In this document: piece after piece, positions 44,115 to 56,870 of the stretch
Layout: each line of letters opens with the position of its first letter
Position numbering within the stretch: position 1 is the first letter of the stretch
Assembly: GCA_963675135.1 (NCBI GenBank)
Contig: OY776129.1
Coordinates: forward strand, 78,581,348-78,645,347
From: Galeopsis tetrahit
Taxonomy: Eukaryota > Streptophyta > Magnoliopsida > Lamiales > Lamiaceae
Direction of reading: 5' to 3'
Length of the DNA stretch: 64,000 bases
Notes under the pieces: generated by a model
Databases searched by the model: none
The model's input: only the letters and a program-made list of their open reading frames with translations
Told to the model about the DNA's origin: nothing
Program-made: the position numbers and the translations under genes

Positions 44115-44712
44115 TTCTATTATTGCAAAAAGGCGACGGAAGCCTAACCACAAAATTTGGTGGGTCTATCTAAACTGAAATATTATTGAAACGGCGAGAT
44201 TCCCTTACCAAGGTATGTGCCACTATATTCGCACCACCCCTAGTAAAAGTAATTGAAACATTTTCGAATTGAGCCAAAAGTGCTCGACAAACTGAAACAT
44301 AATCCCCAAAAACTGAGTCTATGTATCATAAGATTTTATGGCGTCCACCACAATTTTTGCATCCCCTTCAACAATGCAATTATCAAGACCTTTGAGATTT
44401 TAGCCAAGAGAGGGCCTCATGGAAGCCCGGCACTTCGCCCACCTCCACCTCGAAGCATCCCAACCCCGTCTGCCCACCAGCAGGACATACGCGTGAAGGC
44501 CGTGCGACTGCTGCTTTCCGCTTCTGGATTACAACTCCGTATCACTTCAAAAATCAGGTCAACAAAGCAATCCACACGATCTGCACATTCATCAATTGTC
44601 GACAATAGCTCCACTCTTTCCCAGTACGAGCGGACAAAGTGGGCGGATGCATATATGCGCGGGGCAGGTTTGAAAATTGAGATACACGTGCTCTGTCCCA
44701 TTGTCATCCCTA
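44115..44712 (-). pseudogene. LINE fragment: RT zinc-knuckle-side region and RNase H, decayed
   Basis: On the complement, 44700-44430 reads SAHFVRSYWERVELLSTID and further LINE-like residues. After that, 44391-44322 reads CIVEGDAKIVVDAI and 44318-44190 reads DYVSVCRALLAQFEN and GGANIVAHTLV. These are typical of the RNase H region at the 3' end of plant non-LTR elements. Several frameshifts and stop codons separate the blocks, so it is non-functional. The plus-strand frame at 44253-44789 is a shadow. Confidence 0.65.
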
Positions 44713-45131
44713 ATAAGTTGGCGTTCCGAGAGGCTGAAGCAGAGAAGCATATATTGTGTGCTCCAATTCAAGAGCAGCCCAGTCGGTAGTATCCACATTT
44801 AAAACTAGCTTTTTGCAAATTCCTTGAGTCTCATACACAATACGAGCAACACGAGGGAATCTTCTCAAAAATAGCTTTTTGCAAAGACCATTTGCAATCA
44901 CTGCCCAGAAAAGAAAGTATTAGAAATACTCGTAAATCATCAAAACTAATACAAATTTCTCGACGATATAACACAATTTAACTCACCGAAACGGCGCCAA
45001 GACTTTGAAACGGAGGCAACACGTATAACATCAATTGGATCATTCAACAATGTCATTATATGTAAGCTCATATCATTATTTAAGAAATCTACAAAATCAT
45101 TAGTGACCTCCATTCCTGTTGAATAATGCAC
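44713..45131 (-). pseudogene. F-box protein gene remnant, truncated (At4g00755-like)
   Basis: Two exons are visible on the complement: 45131 (or 45113)-44997 and 44900-44710, joined by a GT-AG intron in frame. Exon 1 encodes an F-box-like start with DMSLHIMTLLNDP and VIRVASVSKSWRRF; exon 2 continues VIANGLCKKLFLRRFP and then EHTIYASLL before a stop at 44710. The wording resembles the plant F-box family around At4g00755 (from memory), whose members are much longer. The 3' part is absent and LINE sequence follows directly. It could still be a transcribed truncated F-box gene; pseudogene is the more likely reading. Confidence 0.6.
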
Positions 45132-46015
45132 GGAAAATTAATAAGCATAACTGAAAAAATATATATATAAATCACTTATACACTTTATCATAGTTCAATA
45201 TATATAAACCTTAATTCAGTACAATTTTCGTAGAAAACAACAAAGAAGGAAGGAAAAAATAAGAAACCTTTTACAAATTCAACATTTACATTTTATAACC
45301 TTAAATATCGATTCAATTAGCGTAAAAAGAAAATGAAAGAAAGAGGGAATTTGTTGTAACACCCAAAAAAATTCTCAAATTAGTTACATTTAAACTTTCA
45401 AATTTTTTTAAAACAAGATATTTAACGTAATTTTAAAAATTATACATTATTCCCCAAAATTCTATACTCCTAATTTCTTTTGATGGAAACGGATTCTCTC
45501 CAATTTTTGTAGTTTTGATCAGACTTTTTAAGTGACCTATGAATAAAGCGCAATAAAGAAATAAGGAGGGATATTTATTTTTACCGTTCACTATGAAATT
45601 ATAATTTTATTGAGTGATTGTAAAAGGTTTACAAGTGGGGTATTTATATATATAAAGTGTATCTATTATCTCCAAATATACATCAAATATTTAAGAAATA
45701 AGGATAAACATAATATATTATAATATATTATAAAGATGTATACTTGTTAATATTATATTCATAAAAGTGTATCTATATCTACCAAATATATATCAAATAT
45801 TTAAGAATATATTATAAAGATGTATACAAGATAATAATGATGATGAAGCTCTCAATCTCCAAAATTTCTCTAATGGCATAATTGAGTGGACTTTTTAAAA
45901 TTCATATTAAATATCTCAAAATTTAATTTAATATTAGTACTGAATTGTAAAATTTCAAAACACACCCTAAAAATCTTAACTATTAATGGGGAGGGTATTT
46001 AACTTGTAATTAGGT
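45132..46015. other. Gene-free AT-rich stretch
   Basis: No coding signal. Contains short local duplications (ATATATCAAATATTTAAGAA and TAAAGATGTATAC each twice, 45670-45830). Confidence 0.6.
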
Positions 46016-46025
46016 TAACTTGTAA

Positions 46026-46071
46026 TCAATTATTTTGACAAAGTGGGATAGATGGTTGGAGCACCACTACC
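46026..46071 (+). mobile_element. SINE fragment in the SET-gene promoter
   Basis: GACAAAGTGGGATAG and GGTTGGAGCACCACTACCTA match the SINE family, with a small internal deletion in the A-box region. A 10-bp repeat TAACTTGTAA flanks it (46016-46025 and 46072-46081), followed by a 20-base A run. Just upstream, 45985-46012 (TGGGGAGGGTATTTAACTTG) resembles the 3' end of the same family, so this may be a composite of two insertions. It lies about 80 bases upstream of the TATA box. Confidence 0.65.
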
Positions 46072-46160
46072 TAACTTGTAACAAAAAAAAAAAAAAAAAA
46101 AAACTTAACTATGCTTTTTTTTTTTTTTATAATAAAATTTTATAAATATTAAAATTCAAA

Positions 46161-46168
46161 TATATATA
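46161..46168 (+). promoter_or_regulatory. TATA box of the SET-domain gene
   Basis: TATATATA stands 61 bases before the ATG at 46222; the leader between is short and contains no other ATG. Confidence 0.55.
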
Positions 46169-46221
46169 ACCCTACGCCCAATACCTTAGAATTTTTCCTC
46201 GTTCTCGCCAGCTCCACAACA

Positions 46222-49200
46222 ATGGCGACGGGTTTAGAGCAAGTTAATAAGCTCGAGCTCTTCCTTCAATGGTTGAAGGTCCTTCACGACTTCCCCAACT
46301 TTTTATTTTTGTTTTAGTTTAGGATGATTTTGATTTGTTCCATGTTACGATTAGTACTCCAGCGAACATTGAAAATATCAATTTTATTTTAGGTGAATGG
46401 AGCTGAACTACGGGGCTGTGAAATCAAATACTGCAATCAGAATAAACGGTTTGGAATTTACTCATCCAACGATGCTCCTCATGGTAAGTATTGAGTTTTA
46501 GTTTTTTTATTGAATTCAGTCCAGCTGAATTGATATTTTTTTCCTTTTGGATTTGCGATTACCTGGAATTATTTTGCTGTACTTTGATTTTAAGTGCTTT
46601 AATAATACACCTTCCGTGCACAATAAGTAGTCTCATCGAGAGTGGTCAATAAAATGGTAGATAAAGTAGGGGTATTGTGGATCCATTGTTAATATGTGAT
46701 CGTTTGTGAATAAAGTTGATGTCAATTTGAGTAATTAAGTGAGGGTTAAAGGGTGATGATAAAGTGATGGTTGAAATAAAGTGTATGAGACTACATTTTG
46801 TGGACGGAGAATATAAGTCAAATGAGACTACATTTCTAGAGCTTCAGACTTTTCATTGCGTTTTTATGATACCATTGTTCAAACCCCAAATAATGATGAA
46901 TTGGAAGATGTTGTTTAGCTAGGGATAGAAAGGATTACATTAACAGTGGAGAATATTGGTTGGGCATCTGTTTCGTCGTCGGTTTCAGTAATGTAGAAAA
47001 CATTGGATGGTTAAGAAAGTATGATGCTTCAGTGCTGGTTATTTATGCTTTTTCCTTGAGAGAAAAGGAAAACAATGCTAGTTATGATGCTCTGTTTTAC
47101 TTTCATCTAGTTGAGTGATTTACTTACTTAAAACTGATAGATTCGAGGATTCTGCTTGTTGTTCCACTTGATCTGGCGATAACTCCTATGAGAGTCCTAG
47201 AAGATCCGCTAATAGGACCTGAATGTAGGTCGATGTTAGCGGAAGGTGAAGTTGATGACCGATTCTTGATGATGTTGTTCCTGACAGTGGAACGTCAGCG
47301 AAGGAGCTCTTCATGGAAGCCGTATGTTCTCAACATATGTTTCACTTTGTTTTTTTTACTTTGTCAAGAAGCTATTTGCATAATTGGGTACCTTTTATTC
47401 GAATGAAAACTTATCATCTTCTAATCCCAGGTATCTTGATATGCTTCCTACTGAATTTGGAAATCCACTTTGGTTTACTGATGATGATCTCTTAGAGCTA
47501 AAGGGAACAACATTGCATCGAGCAACTGAACTGCAGGTACTGTACATTATGTTCAAAATTGTCATTTGTTGACGGTTTAAACTTTCGGGATTGGGCTTCT
47601 CAATTGCTTTCCGGGACCATAATTCATAATTTATGAATATTCATGGTTACTTGTCCTGTTGTTTGTTTTAGTCTCTGATATTTACCCTTCAGCATCTGAC
47701 TGAAGACAGGTTTGTGTTAACAGAAGAAAAGTTTAAAGACCCTATTTGATGACAAAGTGAAGAAATTGGCGGAAAAACTTTTGGTCCTTGATGGAAATCC
47801 AGAAAGTGAAGTTAGATTTGAAGATTTCCTTTGGGCAAATTCCATATTTTGGACTCGAGCTCTTAATATTCCTGTTCCGAGATCCTATGTTTTCCCAAGG
47901 AGTCAAACGGAGCAAGGCGACTCAAGTATCAATGCTCCTGGTGCATCTACCAATCATGTTTCTACTGAAAAGATGGCCAACGGAGAAAATGAAAAGCGTA
48001 AGATTGTTTGCTAGTAGTTTCAACTGAACATGAAGTTTGTACTTTCTTCTAATTCTCTGAGTTTTCACCTTTGAGAATTCATGATTCCATGTGGAATGTT
48101 GTGATTAATCAGTTCTCCAGACAAACAACTCTACAAGCGGAGTTTCTGGAGCAGAATCCACTTCACAAGAAGAAGAGACTATATGGATTGAGGGTCTTGT
48201 CCCTGGCATTGATTTTTGCAATCATGGTAATTTGTTTACCTTATATGATTGTTAATGATGTGCAGTTTGCTTATTCAAAGTTTAATACCCACGTAATTTC
48301 TTACTTCAAAGCCTACTGTTCCATCTTTTTTCCACTAGTAAAGGTTCCATTGTTGAAAATTAGAATATACTTGTACAAAGTATAGACCATACGTATTTCT
48401 GCTGGTATTAACTTCTCAATCTATGCAATATTCACTGGTAATGTGTGAAACTGATTTGATATGGCAATTTTATGCTTCAATATACTATGCAAGTTCAAAA
48501 CAGTTCTTTATTGATGCTATTCATTTGTAAATCTGCAAACTCTTTGTCCAGACTTAAAGCCCGCAGCAACCTGGGAAGTCGATTCAACTGGATCATCAAC
48601 TGGGGTCCCTTTTTCTATGTACCTTCTTTCTGGTACCATTCTTTCCCTTTGGAGCTTATTTTACTATTTGCAATCATCTCTTATGAATATAGTTCATTTA
48701 AAAAGTGATACATATCACACTAGGACTATTCTATTGAAAAGTTCCATCAACATGTCGGGCCTTGTTTTTTCCAAGCCTATGTTCAAAGTTCGTTTTGAAT
48801 TAATCTCCCGGTCCATGTTTCAAACTAATACTTCTGGAGATTTATTCTATTAAAGTGGTCTCTTAGTTAAAAATGTTGCCATAAAATATCTTTTCAGTTT
48901 TCACTTAGAAAGCGAAGTTCTTGATATGATATTATTTTCCATCAGCTGGGAACATCCTTCTCGAAGGTGAGAAAGAGATAACCATCAGTTATGGTAACAA
49001 GGGGAATGAGGTATGCTGAATTTCTAGGTTCTTATTGTTTTTTATAAACTATCAATCTTTTCGTTTTTACAGGCCAATAATATAATATTCTCATATTTTA
49101 TAAGTCAAATCATATTGATTGCATGACAACCAATGCGGACTGTTTTGTTCTTCGTCCGATTTGTATCTTTTACAAATCACTTAAACGACACAGTTTTGAA

Positions 49201-50620
49201 TGATGTCTTTGTTCTCAGCATGACACTATATTCCAACCTTAGTTAATATGTGCATTTGATATCTACTGTAATTACAGAATGCTCCGTAACATCTTGGATT
49301 CTCTTTCTGTTTATTATGATTTATGGCGAGATATGATCCAGTCACTCTGTTTTATCATAATTTGATGACTGCAGTTTCTATAGAGAAGATTCGTTTTTAC
49401 ACTCATAATTTGATCAATGGAGATTTGATGCAGGAACTTCTATACCTCTACGGATTTGTCATAAAAGACAACACAGATGGTTATCTAATGGTAAATATTC
49501 CTTTCAGTTTTTACTACCTTCATTTTCTCTAACTAGCTGAAAACTTTTTGCAGGAATGATACTTATCGAGCCTTCTCAGCTACTTTCTCTCACCCCGTCC
49601 TCCTTCACCTTCACGAATATATGATTATTTTTTTGTGTGTGTATACACCTTTCATCTGAACTAATTTTGCATACATAAATGGCAGGTACATTATCCCATG
49701 GAAGCTATTCAAGATGTGCCCTTTTCAGATGCCAAACTGCAGCTTCTGGAAGCTCAGGTTAACCAGTAATACCATCGAAAACATCTTACAAATTTGTAAT
49801 GCAAGTAAATAAGTAATCTAATTCATACATTTTGTGATTATAATCACAGAAAGGCGAGTTGAGGTGTCTCTTGCCCAGTAGTTTGCTAAACAATGGCTTT
49901 TTCCCCCAAAGTGCCTTGCCAGGAGGAACTAAAGACGACACTGCTAGTCAGTTGCTCAATTATAGTTGGAGTGGCAACCGCAAGATGCCCTCATACAGCA
50001 ATAAACTTGTTTTCCCCGAACAGTTCTTAACTGCCTTGAGAACAATTACCATGAAGGAAAACGAGCTTTACCAGGTTTCTTCGTTACTTGAGGAGGTGCG
50101 CGCTGTCTCACAACCTTCTTCCTCATATTTCACCTAATTTCTCTTTCCTTTTTCATTCGTCACAAATCAGTATTATATGTGTGAAACTTGTTGTTAAAGC
50201 TTGTTGGATCTGGAGGGGAAAGACAACCATCTGAAACTGATGTTCGAACAGCCATATGGGAGGCCTGTGGGAATTCTGGCGCGTTACAACTGCTAGTTGA
50301 TCTTCTTAACATGAAGTAATTTTTGCCTATATTTTTCCTCAAGTTATAACTGTACGATTATGATTTATATTTACAAAAGCTGGTGTTACGTTATTTAAAC
50401 TATTTGCAATAGGATGACGGAACTGGAAGAGGGTTCAGGGACAGAAGAGAATGATGCTGAATTGCTCAAGAAAGCCGATAGCAATGGCTGTGTTACGATG
50501 AGTAGAAACAGATGGGCGAGCATAGTATATCGTCAAGGCCAAAAGGAGCTCACTCGTCGTTTCATTAGCGAGGCCGAACATGCATTGCAATTAGCATTGA
50601 GCGAGGAATCTCTTCAATGA
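46222..50620 (+). CDS. SET-domain protein (Rubisco LSMT/SETD3-like lysine methyltransferase family)
   Basis: Thirteen exons: 46222-46278, 46393-46483, 47141-47321, 47431-47536, 47724-47997, 48113-48226, 48552-48632, 48946-49010, 49434-49490, 49686-49757, 49850-50095, 50200-50315 and 50413-50620. All junctions are GT-AG, phases agree, and the sum is 555 codons plus stop. Residues 12-90 show the LSMT-type N-terminus (FLQWLKVNGAELRGCEI, then RILLVVPLDLAITP). SET motifs follow: GIDFCNHD (about 269-276) and EITISYGNKGNEELL (about 310-325), the S-adenosylmethionine- and lysine-binding core. The C-terminal half is the helical Rubisco-LSMT substrate-binding-like domain. No obvious chloroplast transit peptide is seen, so a cytosolic or nuclear non-histone substrate is more likely. 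Intron 2 contains a Stowaway MITE. The split of SET by a long Ser/Thr-rich insert (exons 5-6) is typical of this family. Confidence 0.92.
46608..46811. mobile_element. Stowaway-like MITE in intron 2 of the SET gene
   Basis: CTTCCGTGCACAATAAGTAG with TCTCAT at the left and ATGAGACTACATTTTGTGGA with CGGAGAA at the right are inverted ends; TA flanks are present on both sides. Confidence 0.75.
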
Positions 50621-51026
50621 GACGGTACCGTCTTTCAATTCAAACCTACGTCTCATCAATAAATGTATTTTTTTTTTAAAGGGGGTCTGTTCTTCATATT
50701 CAGCTTAGGTTATATCAAATCCATGGAAAATCAGAATTTTGAATATGCCTCATTCTATAATACATTTAACGATTAAATGTATTATTTTCTATATATATTG
50801 TATTCTCTCTGAATATTACATTTTGTTTGTATTTCAAATATATTTAAAAATGTGATATTTTATTTTTTCATAATAGTATGCAGAACTCTCTAGAATTATA
50901 AATATATAGAATTCGAAAATAATTTCATAAAACTTTTAGAATTATAAATATATAGAATCCGAAAATAATTTCATAAAACTTTAGAATATTTTGACAACTA
51001 TTGAGACTCTTGACCGTCCATTAATG

Positions 51027-51118
51027 GAGCTGCTTACTATAAATAAATTAAAGAGGTAGTCCACTACACAATGGAGCTGCTTACTATAAATAAATTAAAG
51101 AGGTAGTCCACTACACAA
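51027..51118. repeat. 46-bp tandem duplication
   Basis: GGAGCTGCTTACTATAAATA and what follows, to CCACTACACAA, occurs at 51026-51071 and again at 51072-51117, almost identical. Confidence 0.9.
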
Positions 51119-51134
51119 AAGCAAACTTTTTTTT

Positions 51135-51460
51135 CATATAAAATTTGTTTTTACACTAAATGAAGATATTATTTAATTATTTTTTTTATATAAAATTTGT
51201 TTTTACACTAAATGAAGATATTATTTAATGTTATAAGGTGAAACCACTAAATGAAGAGAACATTATACACTATAAAATAAAATAAAATGTCATATGTCAT
51301 ATAAAATTTGTTTTTACACTAAATGAAGATATTATTTAATTATTTTTTTTATATAAAATTTGTTTTTACACTAAATGAAGATATTATTTAATGTTATAAG
51401 GTGAAACCACTAAATGAAGAGAACATTATACACTATAAAATAAAATAAAATGTCAAATAT
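51135..51460. repeat. 163-bp tandem duplication with inner repeats
   Basis: Units at 51135-51297 and 51298-51460 are nearly identical, and each contains two copies of ATATAAAATTTGTTTTTACA with ACTAAATGAAGATATTA. A 22-bp word is again doubled at the right edge (51455-51500). Confidence 0.9.
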
Positions 51461-51963
51461 AAAAGAGTTTGTTATAAAATGTCAAATATAAAAGAGTTTG
51501 AGTTGTGCACCTGCTACCGTGGTAAAATTACATTTTTATCTTTATACAATAAAATAATTTATTATATTTATTAATTTAATTAAAATATGTAATATTAAAA
51601 TTACATATTTACCCTTAAAAGTTAGGTCTTTCTACGGTAGCCCTACTGTAAATTATATTAATAAACATAAAATGACAAGAATATCCTTTTATAATTTAAA
51701 ATAATATAAACATTTAATTATAAAATGACATCTATATCCTTAAAATTCTAAATTAATCTTCTCCTTTCAATCTAGTTCCCCCATTTTTTTCAAATTGTTT
51801 GGTCACATTAAATTAAAATGATTTAATTTTAAATAAAATTTTATACTCCATTTTTTGACAAAACCTAATCTTATCCATACTTAAACCGCCCATCTAATCA
51901 TCTTCTTCCCTAAACTCTGCAACACGGCCTAGAAAAAAATTCCACAATACAAAAATCGTAAAA

Positions 51964-52091
51964 CTTAAACATTCGGGGTCAACGCCTCTCCTCACTTCCA
52001 TCATCGCGAAGAATATGGAGCAATGTTCTTAAACATTCGGGGTCAACGCCTCTCCTCCCTTCCATCATCGCGAAGAATATGGAGCAATGTT
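51964..52091. repeat. 64-bp tandem duplication
   Basis: CTTAAACATTCGGGGTCAAC and what follows, to GGAGCAATGTT, is repeated at 51964-52027 and 52028-52091 with one visible substitution. Sequence after it lacks an extended coding frame. Confidence 0.9.
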
Positions 52092-52194
52092 GAGAAGCGT
52101 AAAAAATTTGAAACTGGTTTTGCAATGGTTGATGAACTTGACGATGGAGTATCGAAAAATAACGGCGCGAAGATCACGATTTTACGTCCCGTAA

Positions 52195-52406
52195 TTACTT
52201 TCACACTTTCCTAGAACGTCCCACAATTACTTTCACACCCTAAAAAATGGAAAACTCTTTATATACTCTACCCTCACAATATCTTCAAATTTACACAAAT
52301 GTCATTATTTTTTCTCCACACATACCCAAAAGTCAACTCCATTAAATTCACTTTTCTTATTCCGCGTGTCACTTCACATGTGAAGATAATCGAGGGACGG
52401 AGGGAG
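52195..52406. mobile_element. Stowaway-like MITE with an eroded left end
   Basis: CGTCCCGTAATTACTTTCAC (52195 on) repeats itself at about 52207-52236. The right end reads GAGGGACGGAGGGAG followed by TA. The outermost left bases are missing. Confidence 0.6.
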
Positions 52407-53514
52407 TAGTTAAATTGAAGAACATGGAGACAACAACAACAAAGTGAAAAATAAATATGGGGGAAATAATCTCAGGATCAAGATGAAAACTATTGGTACT
52501 GATTAAGTTTGGAAAAGTGAACGAAAACACTTCGCCGATGGAAGTACGACGACGATTGTGGTGGACTGCATTTTCAGGCATTTTATGAAGATAAAGAATA
52601 ATTTTTTTTTCATTTAATTTTTATTTTTTTTATAATTATTAACTTTTAATTAATTTATGCAAAGTGGTGGGTTGAATTAGAAGTTTAAGGAATCACTAAA
52701 TTTGAAAATAGGTAATATTTGTATAAAGAAAGGGTAGAACAGTAATTTTACTTATATATATGAAAAATAATTTAAATAAAAGAAGGGTAATATAGTAAAT
52801 AACAAAATACAATTTAAAAAAGATATAAATAACTTAAATTTGTATAACAGGTAGCAGGTTACGACGTCACGTAGCGCGATTCGACAAAGTGACTATGTAG
52901 TCACTTTGTAAAATTTGACTATCATAAGAATTACCCTAGTTAACATTATACACTATTAGTTTGAATTTTGAATATGGGAATACGATTAATAGATGATTTT
53001 TAAAATATACATAATTAATATTTTATATTTGAAATGCATACAATTAAATCGCGTGTAGGTGCACATGCTTTGTTATGTGGTGTAGAATTAGGAGATGTGG
53101 ACTTGAGCACAATTCCCAAACATGCCATACTAATTTTTAGAAATTGATATTTGTTTATTGAAATCAATTCATACTTGAAGAATGGAGAGAAGCCATTATT
53201 GAAGGTGTGTTCAGCAAGGGTTTCTACTTTAGATTTACCCACTGTATTTTTTATTGAAAAGTGGTAAATATTATTATTGAGAAGTGAAATTTTTGTTACT
53301 AAAAGTGGTAACTATTATTAGTGAAAAGTGAAAATTTTGTTATTATTAGTGAAAAGTGATTAAAAAGAAAAAAACAGTAAAATAAAATAAAATAAAGACT
53401 AAAATCACAGAACTTAGTGAAAAGTGGAAATTTTGTTTTGTTACTAAAAAAAAAAGTGCACATGCACACTATGCACAGCAGCACAGAAGACCAACTCTTA
53501 AATTAAATATGCAG

Positions 53515-53645
53515 ATAAATCAGACATTGTACGTTATTCAAATAAAATTATAAATACAATTACAACTAGGTATGTCGAATAAATCAGACGTACATTATTC
53601 AAATAAAATTATAAATACAATTACAACTAGGTATGTCGAATAAAT
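53515..53645. repeat. 61-bp tandem duplication
   Basis: TTATTCAAATAAAATTATAA and what follows, to AGGTATGTCGAATAAATCA, occurs twice with a 61-base period. Confidence 0.85.
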
Positions 53646-54172
53646 CATCGTTATCGATAATTTGTAGAAACACATCATTTTTCAATGAAATTGATCAAAC
53701 AATATGGTATAATTGATCAATTTCACTAACTATTTTTATATAATTCATTTAAAAAAATTACTCTTTTCAACCCTATAGTATGAATGAGTAATATATAATT
53801 CATTATTAATAGAAAATTAGCATGACAACTCATCTAACTTGAAAAAATTAATTATAAATGTATGACAATTAATTTCATAAACATATTAAAAATATATACT
53901 AATCCATCAACATAATCCATTAACATAAAGAGTAGTTACAGTGAAGAAAGGCTCAAGCATCCAAACCCAATCTATCAAGTCATGCAAATGACATATATAT
54001 ATTTTAACACATAGAGTAATATATGAAATCATTTAATGTATATATTATAGAGAAACAATCATTGTAAAATTATAATTTTATTGATTGAGTTTGAAAAATT
54101 ATACGGAGTATGTATTTATACAAACTAAATCTAATTTATATCTTTTAAATAAGAAATATAAAATTTTCATTA

Positions 54173-54340
54173 AGTCTAGTATGCACTCGAGTGCATGTTA
54201 CACTTTTCAGTTTTACTGACTTACACTTTTTGGTAAATGGTGTTGCACTTTTTAATTATTAAAAGTGCAACACCATTTACCAAAAAGTGTAAGTCAGTAA
54301 AACTGAAAAGTGCAACATGGACTACGGTGCATAGCAGACC
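54173..54340. repeat. Near-perfect hairpin element (MITE)
   Basis: Two arms of about 80 bases meet at about 54257 with almost no loop. Shared words in inverted order include CACTTTTCAGTTTTACTGAC, TTACACTTTTTGGTAAATGG and TGTTGCACTTTT. Outer ends AGTCTAGTATGCAC and GTGCATAGCAGACC also pair imperfectly. The same element supplied most of GNL2 intron 1. Confidence 0.85.
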
Positions 54341-56079
54341 AATCCTAAAATTTTATAATATAATATATATATATATATATATATAATATTACATATCCAA
54401 TATATATCCTGTTGCATAAAACACCTAACATTATCAGTCAAAAATCTCAAATTAAAGTGAACGGCTAAAAAAATCTCAAATTAGTTATTCTAACATTTAA
54501 ACTTTCATTATTTTATTAAAACTAGATATTTAATGTGATTTTAAAATTTTTTATGCTTGATATATTTAAAATTTAAAATAAATTATATATTACTACATAT
54601 ATTAATCTTTATCTACACATTTATTACTTATTTAAAGATGTGATATTATATTTTTTAATAATACCATGCAGAACTCTCTAGAATTATAATTTATAAATAT
54701 ATAGAATTCGAAAATAATTTCATAAAACTTTATAATATTTTGATAAACTCGTTGTCAAAACGTTTCTCCGCTGGCAAATATTGGAGCTCGCCGTTCAACT
54801 CTTTTTGTGATTTCGGTCCATCCGAAATCTTAGGCTCTATTTGAATGGAGGGATTTGATTTATAAATTTCAAATTCATCATCCAAATCAACTCCACTTAT
54901 TTGAATTAAAATGTAAATATGTAAATTAATGGCGCCAAAAGGGGGAGACTGCACCTACACGAACAACATCAGCTGGATCATCCAAGAAACTCAAAATAGG
55001 GTAAAGGGTTATGTTAGGGTGTTATTCTCGTATTTGTAAATTTTGATGGATGGACACGTGGCGCAAATCTAAATGGTGTAACAGGAGATGTAACACCATT
55101 GTGTAACATGAGATTCCGTCCCTCCGTTTCAAGGCATTGCAAAAAATAATTACGAGCATCAAACTGCAAGTACATATAAACTGGATTAACCCTAAATTAA
55201 AGAACATAAATTAAAATTATCTATAACAAAAAATAATCTGCGTCTTATAATCTGATTTTGAAGCTGACTAAGAAAAATCATAAGTGATCCATTTTCGCCC
55301 TCTTTTGCAGTATTGCACAGTAAATAAAAGGACTATTGATTTCCTCACAGAAGGGGACTGTTGGATCACACACGCACGCACATTCAACGGTACGTCCTTC
55401 TGCACAAGACCCTTTGTAACCCATTTATAGTTACTTAAAAAAAAAAAAAAAAACCTTGATTCAGCAAAATTTTGGCACAAAAGCAATAATTTAAGAAAGA
55501 AAGAAAGAAAAAAAGAAAAAAACAAGAAACACAATTGAACATTCCTAATATCCTTAAAGATCAAACCTTTTCATGCAAGAGCTTGCATTTCATGAGTGAA
55601 ATTAAACACCAAACAATATATATGGTGAAAAGTGGAGTGGGCAGCCATTTCACTTTCACACTTGTAGACCCGCCTATCAACAATGTAACAAACGTCGTCC
55701 CCACTATTACGAGACGTTAATTATTTTTTAACATGACACATGTCAATAAATCAGATAGTGGAACACAAATTAAATGAAACAACAAAAGTGACATAAGTCC
55801 AGAACTCAAAGTGATATTTGGGTGCAAGAATTGAACTTCAATAGATTGAGTCAAATGTTGAGGTAAAAAATTAAATTGGATAAATTGAACATTAAAATTC
55901 AAGTGTATTTAAAAATTAAATTGAATAAATTGAACATTAAAATTCAAGTGTATCTGCACTCAATTGCATAAAAGAATTTGTGCACGACTTCATCTTTTAT
56001 TATTATTATTTTTATTTATTTAAAAGTGAATGTGAATAATAAAGTGCGTGCAAAATGGGTTTTTAATCATAATTAATAA

Positions 56080-56870
56080 ATCATAACAATTCTCATTTTC
56101 CTCAATTCTAAACCACTTTCCACTATTTTCCTCATTTCCAAATAAACTTTCCACAATTTCAGATCAAAACACTGGCAATCTTTTTTTTTTTTTCCATTTA
56201 ATTTTCTTCAATTTCTAAACCATTTCCCCCTAATTTCATTACATTTTTTCCCCTCAATATCCATTAAATTTATTCAAATAAAAAACACTACGATCTTCTT
56301 TTCCCCAATTTCATCCAAAAAGAAAAAAAATATATGTGCAGCCTCATTTCCTTCAATTTCTAAACCATTTTCCCCTAATTTCAGCCAAAAACACATTCAA
56401 TCTCTTTTCCCCTCAATTTTATAACCAGTTTTCAGCAATTTAAAATAAAAAAACACTACAATTTTCTTTTCCCCAATTTCAACCAAGAACTTTTGTAATA
56501 TCTGTTTTCCTCATTTTTTTTTTAAATATTGTCCATTTCATATAAGAACATTGCAATCATTTCCCCCCAATGCCAGAAACTCTTCTTTAATCTCTTTTTA
56601 ATTTTCTGAATTTTCTAAATTATTTTTCCCCAAATTAAGAAGAACACTTCAATATTTTTTCCCCAATTTCAATTTCAGCAAAGAATTCATGCTTCAAAAA
56701 AAAAAAAAAAAATCCCAACAGTTTCGAAATTTCTATTTTTTTTATCAAATATATATGAAATAAGATCACTACAATTTTTCCCCAATTAATTTCTACACAA
56801 AAATTAATTCCCTCCCATTTATAAATAAATTCTGAGAAAAAAACACTCAACGTGTTTTCCATCAACTTTA
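56080..56870. repeat. Low-complexity tract of degenerate TTTCCCC-AATTTC repeats
   Basis: The words CAATTTCTAAACCATTT, CCCCAATTTCA and AACACTNCAAT recur about every 80-100 bases. The plus strand is almost free of G. There is no coding content; probably an old, diverged tandem array. Confidence 0.6.

Noticed and set aside
44253..44789. 178-codon plus-strand frame
   Set aside because: Antisense to the LINE and F-box remnant, which explain the sequence better.
52023..52214. 63-codon frame over the 64-bp duplication
   Set aside because: Short, repeat-derived and without homologues I recognise.
51512..52863. Inverted-repeat DNA transposon with ACCTGCTACC ends
   Set aside because: Only about 10 bases pair, no target duplication was seen, and there is no internal coding sequence.
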